This document shows, piece by piece, positions 1 to 5,454 of a stretch of 11,709 nucleotides of DNA. The position numbers and the translations under genes were made by a program. Position 1 is the first letter of the stretch; each line of letters begins with the position of its first letter. The notes below the pieces were generated by a model. That model was not told the origin of the DNA. It saw only the letters and a program-made list of their open reading frames with translations, and did not search any database. Source of the stretch: Candidatus Hermodarchaeota archaeon (lineage in GTDB: Archaea > Asgardarchaeota > Hermodarchaeia > Hermodarchaeales > Hermodarchaeaceae); contig JAEOTD010000062.1 of assembly GCA_016839995.1 (NCBI GenBank), positions 1-11,709 of the forward strand, read 5' to 3'.

Positions 1-46
1 CCACAAATAATCCAATCCCAACGGCGAGAAGGTTGGAAGGGGTCAT
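1..46 (-). CDS. Possible 5' end of a leftward membrane-protein gene (partial)
   Basis: Reading leftward from an ATG at 46-44, fifteen codons stay open to the window edge and give a short polar start (MTPSN) followed by a hydrophobic run (LLAVGIGLFV), as in the first membrane helix or signal anchor of a membrane protein. It would be divergent from the DUF2085 gene, leaving 112 bases for two promoters. A weak GTGAG lies just upstream of the ATG. Fifteen codons are too few to identify a family, and chance is a real alternative, so this is only a tentative partial gene. Confidence 0.3.
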   Translation of the reverse strand, partial: MTPSNLLAVGIGLFV

Positions 47-158
47 TTATCTCACTCACATGGATACATACCCCCCCTCATACAAGAACTCTAGGTTGAG
101 TAGTGAGTTTTTAATCCACTGACACCAGTGTACTGCCAATCATTTAGCAGGTGTTTTT
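47..158. promoter_or_regulatory. Upstream region of the DUF2085 gene with a TATA-like box
   Basis: This short non-coding stretch contains an A/T-rich box, TTTTTAAT, at about 108-114. That would place transcription start near 137 and give the downstream GTG-initiated gene a leader of about 20 bases. An AGGTG at 149-153, five bases before the GTG at 159, matches the archaeal anti-Shine-Dalgarno sequence and decides the start. A run of seven C at 71-77 has no clear role. Confidence 0.4.
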
Positions 159-722
159 GTGACCGAACAATTCCCCCAAAAATCACGAAAGCGACGCATT
201 CTCGACGCCCTCCACCTCCTCATCAGTCATCATGATCCCCCCTACATGCATCGCACCTGGTCGATTTCCTTCCGTAGTCACACCCTGCACATCTGTGCCC
301 GATGCTCAGCTCTTCTTGTCGGAATTATTCTTGCCATCTATATCCACACCTTCCTCCTCCTCATTCCCATGAACCCAATTACCTTCCTTGGAGCTTTCAT
401 ACTCAGCTTACCCGCAGTCATCGATTGGACTACACAAACCCTACTAATTCGGGAGAGCCGAAACCCCGTTCGCGCTCTTACTGGTTTTCTCCTTGGATAT
501 GCCGTGGGCTTTGTTCTCTCTTCACTCAATTTACTCTACTATCTCCTCGTTGTTATCCTCTATAGTGGATATACCCTTGGATTTGGAGCACTTGCTCCTA
601 GAATCATCCGATGGCGAAAACAACGGCACGCCATGCGGGAACCCAATCCACCACCATTACAATTCTCAACGGATTCAGAAAATGGTAACGAGACCGAGCG
701 TGACGAAACGGAGAACTTTTAA
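159..722 (+). CDS. DUF2085 family polytopic membrane protein
   Basis: A 187-residue protein that I read as a member of the DUF2085 family, small integral membrane proteins of unknown function found in archaea and bacteria. The family pattern is visible in order: His24-His25 and a short aromatic stretch, the CARC motif (Cys46 and Cys49) at the mouth of the first membrane helix, then a helix ending in LPAVIDW with Asp89, a loop with ESRNPVRALTG (residues 99-109), and further hydrophobic segments to about residue 150. The basic segment RWRKQRH and an acidic, disordered C-terminal tail follow. The paired Cys and His suggest metal or redox chemistry at the membrane face, but this is inference. Start is GTG, supported by AGGTG five bases upstream. 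It lies 50 bases before eL22 on the same strand, so the two could be co-transcribed. Confidence 0.8.
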   Translation: MTEQFPQKSRKRRILDALHLLISHHDPPYMHRTWSISFRSHTLHICARCSALLVGIILAIYIHTFLLLIPMNPITFLGAFILSLPAVIDWTTQTLLIRESRNPVRALTGFLLGYAVGFVLSSLNLLYYLLVVILYSGYTLGFGALAPRIIRWRKQRHAMREPNPPPLQFSTDSENGNETERDETENF

Positions 723-757
723 AGGGCTTGCTTTTGGTAAGGGCATTATCCTTCCTC

Positions 758-763
758 AGGAGG
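758..763 (+). promoter_or_regulatory. Strong Shine-Dalgarno site of the eL22 gene
   Basis: AGGAGG, nine bases before the ATG at 773, is a full match to the anti-Shine-Dalgarno core. It fixes the start at 773 rather than the in-frame TTG at 728, whose product would carry 15 extra residues with no match to eL22. Confidence 0.8.
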
Positions 764-772
764 AGCCTAACG

Positions 773-1102
773 ATGTCAAAAACTGAGCCAGAACCCAAAC
801 CAACCCCCACCTTCATCACCATTGAAATCAAGAACATGCTCAATCATGGTGGAGAACTCGGAACCGCGATGGTCAACTTTCTCACTGAAAAACTTGTGAA
901 AGATATCACAGTTACCATATCCGATAATGAAGTCTATGTACGAAGTGAAACCGCTCACCACCCCAGCAAAACCCAACTCCGGACCTATATCAAACGATTC
1001 CTCCATTTGAACGCGCTACGCGAGGATCTCAAACTCATTTCTCGAAGCAAAGACCGATTTGCTATCATAGAATATGTCACCGTCGTCTATGTTGAGGAGT
1101 AA
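773..1102 (+). CDS. rpl22e: Ribosomal protein eL22 (eukaryotic L22e type)
   Basis: A 109-residue protein matching eukaryotic ribosomal protein eL22, a late-assembling rRNA-binding protein on the surface of the large subunit. After an acidic and Pro-rich tail (residues 1-13), the eL22 core can be followed: FLTEKL (36-41), a strand with ITVTIS, then the most diagnostic region, residues 67-100, where TQLRTYIKRFLHLNALRED aligns in kind with the eukaryotic pattern KYLKYLTKKYLKKNNLRDW, followed by LKLISRSKDRF against LRVVANSKESY. The end, YVEE, is acidic like the eukaryotic tail. Most archaea lack eL22. Its presence in Asgard archaea has been reported (Lokiarchaeum), so I use it as a lineage marker. 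The usual N-terminal Lys cluster of eukaryotic eL22 is missing and is replaced by Glu/Pro. It sits 50 bases after the DUF2085 gene and is followed by a long non-coding gap. Confidence 0.85.
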   Translation: MSKTEPEPKPTPTFITIEIKNMLNHGGELGTAMVNFLTEKLVKDITVTISDNEVYVRSETAHHPSKTQLRTYIKRFLHLNALREDLKLISRSKDRFAIIEYVTVVYVEE

Positions 1103-1163
1103 CATCCAATACGCTCAACAAAGATTGGCTGTGCCCTCTAAGATACGATACTCTGGGAGCCAC

Positions 1164-1174
1164 AAGGCTTAAGA
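1164..1174 (+). repeat. 11-base direct repeat AAGGCTTAAGA, copy 1
   Basis: This copy contains the palindrome CTTAAG and is identical to the copy at 1413-1423, 249 bases away in the same intergenic region. A pair of identical sites on both sides of a gap may be a protein binding site or the edges of an RNA gene; chance is possible for 11 bases. Confidence 0.4.
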
Positions 1175-1215
1175 ATAAAGAGCCGACAAAAACCCCAAAT
1201 AAGTAAAATCGCGGA

Positions 1216-1251
1216 GATAGGATGTTGAGGAACCCGGAACTCCCTCCTATC
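1216..1251 (+). other. Bulged stem-loop in the eL22-GTPase gap
   Basis: GATAG (1216-1220) pairs with CTATC (1247-1251), and GAGG (1227-1230) pairs with CCTC (1243-1246), giving nine pairs with a six-base bulge on the 5' side and a 12-base loop. A C/T-rich tract with few purines follows. It may end eL22 transcription or form part of a structured RNA. There is no run of T directly after it, so it does not look like a classic terminator. Confidence 0.4.
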
Positions 1252-1412
1252 CAATTATTTCCCTCCCCTCCTCCTCGTGAATTGATTAAATTTTCCAAAC
1301 CCCAACATCCCTCCATCGCCCGGCTCTCGCAGCAAACGCGCGGATTTCCAGCGACCTCTCACCATTAATCCCCTACAGAAAGGCATGGAAATCGCCGGAA
1401 AACGCAAACCTT

Positions 1413-1423
1413 AAGGCTTAAGA
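1413..1423 (+). repeat. 11-base direct repeat AAGGCTTAAGA, copy 2
   Basis: Identical to copy 1 at 1164-1174. Here it is preceded by CCTT, so that CCTTAAGG and CTTAAG overlap. It lies 38 bases before the GTPase start codon, about where a TATA box or a regulator binding site would be expected; no better TATA candidate is visible closer to the gene. Confidence 0.4.
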
Positions 1424-1460
1424 CCACACAACCAACGGCTTATTCACAGCGGGTGACAAT

Positions 1461-1979
1461 ATGCGGCATCTCAAAATCCTTGTCATCGGACCCCAAGGTG
1501 TCGGCAAAACCACACTCATTAAAAGCGTCACCAATCACACCGTCTCTACCGATGTCAACGGCACCACCGTCTGTCTTGATTTTGGCACTCTCGAATACCG
1601 TGACTTCAAAGCCCACCTCTTCGGCAGTCCGGGCCTCCAACAATTCGGCCTCGTCCGCAAAGCCCTATCTGGAGGCACCGACGGCGTCATCCTTGTTGTT
1701 GACAGCTCAAATCCCCATACCCTCATTCAAGGCGAGCGCTACCTCCGCGAGATTTTCGGTCCTAGTCCACCCCCTGTCGTCATCGCCGCTAACAAACAAG
1801 ATCTCCCTGGGGCATTCCCCCCCAAACAAATCGAGACTCTTATGAATATCCGTGCACCCGTTTTTCCCACTCAAGCCCACCGCGGTCTTGGACTCGACCA
1901 ACTTCTCTCCCAATTTATTAGTTATCTCGGTGACATCGGCAAAGGACTCAATATCGCCACATTGCTTGAAAATGCTTAG
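1461..1979 (+). CDS. Small Ras-superfamily GTPase, COG2229-like
   Basis: A 172-residue single-domain GTPase. The motifs are in order: P-loop GPQGVGKT (residues 10-17), a switch-I segment with GTTVCLDFG (34-42), the G3 region LFGSPGLQQF (53-62), base-specificity motif NKQD (111-114) and a G5-like TQAHRGLGL near residue 136. The pattern TTVxLDFG followed by LFGxPG is typical of COG2229-type GTPases related to MglA and the Arf/Ras group, where Gly replaces the first Asp of DxxG. The unusual point is Leu59 where the catalytic Gln of GQ (Ras Gln61) is expected, which predicts weak intrinsic hydrolysis. There is no CaaX box and no N-terminal Gly for lipidation. Start is ATG with GGGTGA at 1451-1456. 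Codons are strongly C-ending. Thioredoxin follows after 78 bases and a Roadblock gene further on, so a shared signalling role is plausible. Confidence 0.88.
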   Translation: MRHLKILVIGPQGVGKTTLIKSVTNHTVSTDVNGTTVCLDFGTLEYRDFKAHLFGSPGLQQFGLVRKALSGGTDGVILVVDSSNPHTLIQGERYLREIFGPSPPPVVIAANKQDLPGAFPPKQIETLMNIRAPVFPTQAHRGLGLDQLLSQFISYLGDIGKGLNIATLLENA

Positions 1980-2057
1980 AAGAAGTTCAATAACCGAAAC
2001 TGCACAAGGCTTTTCTAGATGAATAATAATTGAAGGCGCATCACGGAGATAATCAAT

Positions 2058-2375
2058 ATGGTCGAAGAATTAACCGATGCAACAATTGATGCCTTCCTCA
2101 GCGAACATGAAGTCGTCCTCCTCGATATCTACACTGTCTGGTGTGGGCCATGCAAAATGCAAACGCCGATTCTGGATAGTTTAGAGAAGGAGCTGGATAA
2201 GAGTCGTGTACGGATTGCTAAGATTGATGCGGATCAGGCACCTGAAACGTCAATGAAATATCAGGTTCGTGCGATTCCAACGTTGATTCTCTTTCAAAAA
2301 GGGAAGCCTGTTAAAACGCATGTGGGTGTTTGGCCTCGAGAAGAAATTGAGAAAGAGCTTGCCGCGATTCTGTGA
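2058..2375 (+). CDS. trxA: Thioredoxin
   Basis: A 105-residue thioredoxin, the normal length for the family, acting in the cytoplasm to reduce protein disulfides with electrons from a thioredoxin reductase (not in this window). The active site is WCGPCK (Trp28 to Lys33, redox Cys29 and Cys32); the buried Asp is Asp23, and the cis-proline loop is AIPT with Pro74, followed by LILFQKGK and a helix at the C-terminus. ATG start is supported by GGAG at 2045-2048, nine bases upstream. The gene changes character at about 2163: before it, codons end mostly in C (ctc, gtc, atc), after it G- and T-ending codons prevail (gag, aag, ctg, gtt). A strong terminator follows the stop, so it is the last gene of the GTPase-thioredoxin unit. 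Confidence 0.95.
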   Translation: MVEELTDATIDAFLSEHEVVLLDIYTVWCGPCKMQTPILDSLEKELDKSRVRIAKIDADQAPETSMKYQVRAIPTLILFQKGKPVKTHVGVWPREEIEKELAAIL

Positions 2376-2393
2376 GGCGCCACTTGGAGCGCC
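2376..2393 (+). terminator. GC-rich hairpin directly after thioredoxin
   Basis: GGCGC (2376-2380) pairs with GCGCC (2389-2393) around the loop CACTTGGA. It starts right after the stop codon and probably works with the second hairpin and T-rich tract downstream to end transcription or protect the 3' end. Confidence 0.5.
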
Positions 2394-2399
2394 GTGATG

Positions 2400-2440
2400 G
2401 GACTATCTAGCAGTCCTTGTTCTTCCTTTTTGCTTTGTTA
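2400..2440 (+). terminator. Hairpin plus T-rich tract, thioredoxin transcript end
   Basis: GGACT (2400-2404) pairs with AGTCC (2412-2416) around a seven-base loop and is followed at once by a T-rich stretch (2417-2440) containing TTTTT. Archaeal RNA polymerase stops mainly at such U-rich tracts. The signal separates the thioredoxin unit from the Roadblock gene. Confidence 0.65.
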
Positions 2441-2519
2441 GCGTATGCTTTGAATGTGCCCAAACTCTTAAACCCAGTTCTTTTCTAGGGTGGCATGATA
2501 TTCGATTTGGGGTGGTTGT

Positions 2520-2906
2520 GTGACTGCTGATGCATATCGTTTGATGACAGATGTTGAGAAGCTGTTAGAGGAGTTTGATGAACGTGCAGGTGGGCTGGTG
2601 GCTGTCGTGTTGTTGATGAAGACCGGTTTACCAGTAACAGCTCGGGTTCGAGCACATGTGGATGAAACGTTTCTCTCAGCGAGTTTAGCGACACTTCTTA
2701 ACGTGGCGGTGAATTTGTCTGACAAGTTGTTTACATTAACGCCTGCTCGAATTATCTTGGATACCGAGGGTGGGAGTTTGATCTTACATGGAGTGAATGA
2801 TGATATGGTTTTAGTAGCTGTCTTCAAGCGACAACATTTAGGGGCTATCTTGCTATTGGTTGAGCAGACAGCAAAACAACTTTCACAATTATTCCAGTCA
2901 ACCTAA
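2520..2906 (+). CDS. Roadblock/LC7 domain protein
   Basis: A 128-residue single-domain protein of the Roadblock/LC7 (MglB-like) superfamily, whose members form dimers and act as partners, scaffolds or GAPs of small GTPases. The family layout is visible: an N-terminal helix (VEKLLEEFDER), a strand and turn with LVAVVLLMKTGLPV, a long middle helix (FLSASLATLLNVAVNLSDK), then the strands RIILDTEGGSLILHG and MVLVAVFKR, and a last helix HLGAILLLVEQTAKQLSQLF. I see no extra domain. Start is GTG, with GGGGTGG at 2509-2515 as ribosome-binding site. Its nearest likely partner is the GTPase at 1461-1979, although a terminator stands between them, so it would have its own promoter; a CTCTTAAACC segment near 2465 is a weak TATA candidate. 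The call is by fold pattern and is not certain. Confidence 0.75.
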   Translation: MTADAYRLMTDVEKLLEEFDERAGGLVAVVLLMKTGLPVTARVRAHVDETFLSASLATLLNVAVNLSDKLFTLTPARIILDTEGGSLILHGVNDDMVLVAVFKRQHLGAILLLVEQTAKQLSQLFQST

Positions 2907-2949
2907 TGTTCTTTTAGTGTGTGAACGTCCCCTGCAGCCTTGATTTTGT

Positions 2950-3642
2950 TTAGAAGAAGAAGGTTCGTCGTTTAGGTTCTTCTTCGTCGCCCTCTTCAGT
3001 TGATTCAGCAGTGGCTGCTGGTTCAGCTGGCTCCGGAGCAGGTTCAGGAGTTGATGCAATAGGCTCTGGTTCAGGAGCGAGTACTGGGGCTGGTTCAGGA
3101 GCGGGTTCAAACTCGGGTGCTGGTTCGAAGGTCGGTGCTGGTTCAGGCGCAGGTGGTGGCGCTGGTTCAGTTTCTCCAAACTCAAACGCTGTCGGGGTCT
3201 CTGGGGCTGGTTCTGGTGTCGGGGGTTCTTCGATTGGAATCACTTCGGGTTCTGGTGGTGCTTCGATGGGCGCTGGTTCGGGAACTGGAGGAACTGGGGG
3301 TGGAATAACTTCTGGTTCGGGTTCTGGCATTGGTTCAGGAGTCGGTTCGATAACGGGTTCAGGAACTGGCTCAGGCTCGGGTATAGATGAGGTTTCGATT
3401 TCTTGAAGGCCTGGTAGCAACTCCTCCACAGTTACCTCATCTTCACCAAAGGTTACGCCGAGAATCTCTTTCAGACAAGGTGCACATTTTTGGCGAACAG
3501 CTTCAAGGGCTTCGCTGACAAAAGTCTCAATTGTGCGATCCTCGTTGGGGTTCTTTTCTTTCCAGAAGAGGAACGTTTGGGTCATACGCAATGCGTCACG
3601 TACGCCGTTCCAGTACATTTGACCAAATTCTTCCTGTGACAT
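2950..3642 (-). CDS. Unrecognised protein: short N-terminal domain, long Pro/Glu linker, KRRTFFF tail
   Basis: A 230-residue soluble protein with three parts. Residues 1-85 look helical, with MSQEEFGQMYWNGVRDALRM, a segment rich in Glu, and a CAPC pair (Cys53, Cys56) that could bind metal or be redox active. Residues 88-212 are a low-complexity chain of Pro, Glu and Ala, with repeated PEPEP and PAPEPAP units. The last 20 residues are very acidic and then switch to KRRTFFF at the end. No signal peptide or membrane helix is present, so it is not a TonB-type protein despite the linker. The start is the ATG at 3642, with AAAGGTG upstream; an in-frame ATG at 3720 lacks a binding site and adds 26 residues. 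The design, domain plus stiff linker plus terminal aromatic peptide, suggests a tether for a partner protein. I do not recognise the family. Confidence 0.75.
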   Translation of the reverse strand: MSQEEFGQMYWNGVRDALRMTQTFLFWKEKNPNEDRTIETFVSEALEAVRQKCAPCLKEILGVTFGEDEVTVEELLPGLQEIETSSIPEPEPVPEPVIEPTPEPMPEPEPEVIPPPVPPVPEPAPIEAPPEPEVIPIEEPPTPEPAPETPTAFEFGETEPAPPPAPEPAPTFEPAPEFEPAPEPAPVLAPEPEPIASTPEPAPEPAEPAATAESTEEGDEEEPKRRTFFF

Positions 3643-3843
3643 TTCAGAATTACACCTTTCCCACAAATAGGTGAAAGTGGTAAGTACGCTTCTCTGAGCG
3701 ATAACTAACCACTCGCACATATTGCTTAAAATGTTTCGTCACTCTCTCGCTTAGTCGGTGCCCTTTCAGAAAGGAATAAAGGCAAAATTTGACGCGACAG
3801 GCTTTAATATAGTGCCATATTTCTTCTTTGGTGTGGGTCTTCA
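3643..3843. promoter_or_regulatory. Divergent promoter region between the Pro/Glu-rich gene and glyS
   Basis: This 201-base spacer contains TTTAATATA at 3803-3811, a good archaeal TATA box for the glycyl-tRNA synthetase; start of transcription would fall near 3833, giving a leader of about ten bases or less, with GGTG at 3830-3833 as possible binding site. For the leftward gene, a TTTTAA on the minus strand near 3730 and the AAAGGTG near 3655 are the best signals. No gene is visible in the spacer. Confidence 0.5.
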
Positions 3844-5334
3844 ATGGTGAAATCGCTTCTCGAAGAAGTAATGACAGTATCCCTGCGTCGTGGAATCCTC
3901 TATCCTAGTGCTGAGATTTACGGAGGACTCGCCGGCTTCTATGATTTCGGTCCAATTGGTACCCGTATCCGAAATCACCTCGTCAACCTATGGCGAACCA
4001 GGTTTGTAGAAAACCGGGATTTCGTATATGAAGTCAGTGGAAACACCCTACTCCCCAGCCCCGTGTTCAAAGCCTCAGGGCACCTTAACCATTTTACGGA
4101 TCCTTCTGCTGAATGTTCCAAAGGTCATGTAACCCGAGTGGATACACTCATTGAAGAGAGGTTGAAAATTCCCGCAGAAGGAAAAACGGACAAAGAATTG
4201 GAAGCCATTATTCAAGAACATAAGCTTCGTTGCCCCGTTTGTGGAGATCCTCTAAAAGAAGTCAAAAGTTTCGGATTGATGTTTGGGACAAATGTCGGTG
4301 GGGAACGGCGACAAGCCTTTTTGCGTCCTGAGACAGCCCAGAACATCTTTCTTGGGTTTAAACGAGTTCAAACGGCTATGCGAGCGAAACTCCCTTTTGG
4401 TGTCGCTCAAATTGGACGGTCATATCGAAACGAGATATCCCCACGACAAGGTATCGTCCGTGTTCGTGAATTTGGACAAATGGAAATTGAATACTTCATC
4501 AATCCTGATCAACTCAATGATTGCCCGCTATTTGAGGACCTCGCTCAGGTTTCACTCAATTTTGTCACCCGTGAGGCACAGGAAAAGGCAATGAAAAAAT
4601 CGAGTACCGATTATGCTTCAATTCAACTTACCGTCCATGAAGCGATCAAAAAGAAGGTAGTTCCCAATCAATGGATGGCTTGTATCCTCGGTGACGAAGT
4701 CGAATTCTTCAAGCACCTTGGTATCCCTGAGAAAGCCATTCGTTTCCGACATATGCGTCCTGAAGAAACCCCTCATTACAGCGGTGGAAACTTCGACTTA
4801 GAGATTCACCTGAGCTTTGGCTGGAAAGAAGTCATCGGAAATGCATATCGCCGGGATCATGATCTCCAATCGCACATGAAAGGCAGCCAAAAAGATCTGA
4901 GCCTTGATATCGAAGGAAAGAAAGTGGTTCCCCACGTCATTGAACCATCTTTTGGAATTGACCGGTTAATCTATGCGATTTTAGAACACACTTACCGCCC
5001 GAAAGATGACACACGGGGGTGGACATGGTTCCAAATACCCAATACCCTTGCACCCTATCATGCTGTGATTCTCCCACTTCTAAATCGCCCAGAACTCGAA
5101 GAAAAAGCATCGACATTATTTAGTGTGTGCAAACAGCAAGGACTCGCTGTCATTTACGATGCCAGTGGTCGGATTGGTCGTCGGTATGCACGTGCTGATG
5201 AAATCGGGATACCCAAAGCGGTGACCATTGACCCCCAAAGCCTTGAAGATGAAACAGCTACAATTCGTGATCGCGACACTGGCAATCAAACCCGTCATTT
5301 GATTAGCCAAATTCCAATTATCTTGAAACCCTAA
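3844..5334 (+). CDS. glyS: Glycyl-tRNA synthetase (class II, dimeric type)
   Basis: A 496-residue class II aminoacyl-tRNA synthetase that joins glycine to tRNA-Gly in the cytoplasm. The N-terminus has the GlyRS-specific block RRGILYPSAEIYGGLAGFYD (15-34). A zinc site is suggested by Cys91, His95, Cys130 and Cys133. Motif 2 and its surroundings follow: RPETAQ (161-166), FGVAQIGRSYRNEISPRQG (185-203) and REFGQMEIEYF. Motif 3 is EPSFGIDR, from residue 367. The anticodon-binding domain starts near LAPYHAVILPL and has GRIGRRYARADEIGIP. The length is near the bacterial dimeric form and shorter than many archaeal and eukaryotic enzymes, which carry larger insertions. A second ATG at 3871 is possible, but 3844 is placed better relative to the TATA box. 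The gene symbol is given by function; archaeal usage varies. Confidence 0.97.
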   Translation: MVKSLLEEVMTVSLRRGILYPSAEIYGGLAGFYDFGPIGTRIRNHLVNLWRTRFVENRDFVYEVSGNTLLPSPVFKASGHLNHFTDPSAECSKGHVTRVDTLIEERLKIPAEGKTDKELEAIIQEHKLRCPVCGDPLKEVKSFGLMFGTNVGGERRQAFLRPETAQNIFLGFKRVQTAMRAKLPFGVAQIGRSYRNEISPRQGIVRVREFGQMEIEYFINPDQLNDCPLFEDLAQVSLNFVTREAQEKAMKKSSTDYASIQLTVHEAIKKKVVPNQWMACILGDEVEFFKHLGIPEKAIRFRHMRPEETPHYSGGNFDLEIHLSFGWKEVIGNAYRRDHDLQSHMKGSQKDLSLDIEGKKVVPHVIEPSFGIDRLIYAILEHTYRPKDDTRGWTWFQIPNTLAPYHAVILPLLNRPELEEKASTLFSVCKQQGLAVIYDASGRIGRRYARADEIGIPKAVTIDPQSLEDETATIRDRDTGNQTRHLISQIPIILKP

Positions 5335-5355
5335 CTCTCTTTGGGGTCTTTCATT

Positions 5356-5382
5356 GCTCAACCCTTGAGCATGAACCTTTTT
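5356..5382 (+). terminator. Perfect hairpin plus T5, end of the glyS transcript
   Basis: GCTCAA (5356-5361) and TTGAGC (5365-5370) form a six-pair stem around CCC; CAT and ATG outside it can add three more pairs with one bulged T. A run of five T follows at 5378-5382. It lies 22 bases after the glyS stop and well before the next gene. Confidence 0.7.
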
Positions 5383-5441
5383 CAGATTCTTGCACCCTTT
5401 CATTAGTATTCGTTTCCTGAATTCTCTATTAGATGACTGGT

Positions 5442-5446
5442 AAGGT
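5442..5446 (+). promoter_or_regulatory. Ribosome-binding site deciding the start at 5455
   Basis: AAGGT at 5442-5446 stands eight bases before the ATG at 5455. It favours that ATG over an in-frame TTG at 5446, which overlaps the site itself and cannot use it. Confidence 0.55.
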
Positions 5447-5454
5447 TGACAAGT

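Larger units (their letters stand above)
1103..1460. other. 358-base intergenic region with hairpin and repeated AAGGCTTAAGA
   Basis: No coding region with a plausible start, ribosome-binding site and protein-like composition is visible here on either strand. The stretch holds an imperfect hairpin at 1216-1251, a pyrimidine tract of about 30 bases after it (1257-1276 is almost entirely C and T), an A/T-rich TATA-like segment (GATTAAATTTT, about 1283-1293), and an 11-base direct repeat AAGGCTTAAGA at 1164-1174 and 1413-1423. The second copy lies within CCTTAAGGCTTAAG, two overlapping palindromes 38 bases before the GTPase start. It could hold a small RNA gene, a long leader for the GTPase, or only promoter and terminator signals. 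I recognise no known RNA family. Confidence 0.5.

Noticed and set aside
1103..1460. RNase P RNA or SRP RNA in the gap
   Set aside because: Fragments such as GAGGAA (near 1227) and ACAGAAAGGC (near 1375) recall conserved RNase P segments, but the full conserved blocks and the end-to-end pairing are missing, and no SRP helix-8 motif is seen.
3011..3406. Rightward open frame of Gly, Ser, Ala and Val only (131 codons)
   Set aside because: It is the antisense reading of the Pro/Glu/Ala repeats of the leftward gene; repeats of that composition keep other frames open. It has no ribosome-binding site and a composition unlike a real protein.
2950..3642. TonB-like periplasm-spanning protein
   Set aside because: The Pro/Glu linker resembles that of TonB, but there is no N-terminal membrane helix and no TonB C-terminal domain, and an archaeon of this kind has no outer membrane.
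3643..3720. Longer start (ATG at 3720) for the Pro/Glu-rich protein
   Set aside because: The extra 26 residues have no ribosome-binding site before them and a composition unlike the rest, while the ATG at 3642 has AAAGGTG upstream.
3650..3844. Small leftward open frame of 64 codons before glyS
   Set aside because: It overlaps the divergent promoter region, would start with TTG inside the glyS leader and lacks a ribosome-binding site.
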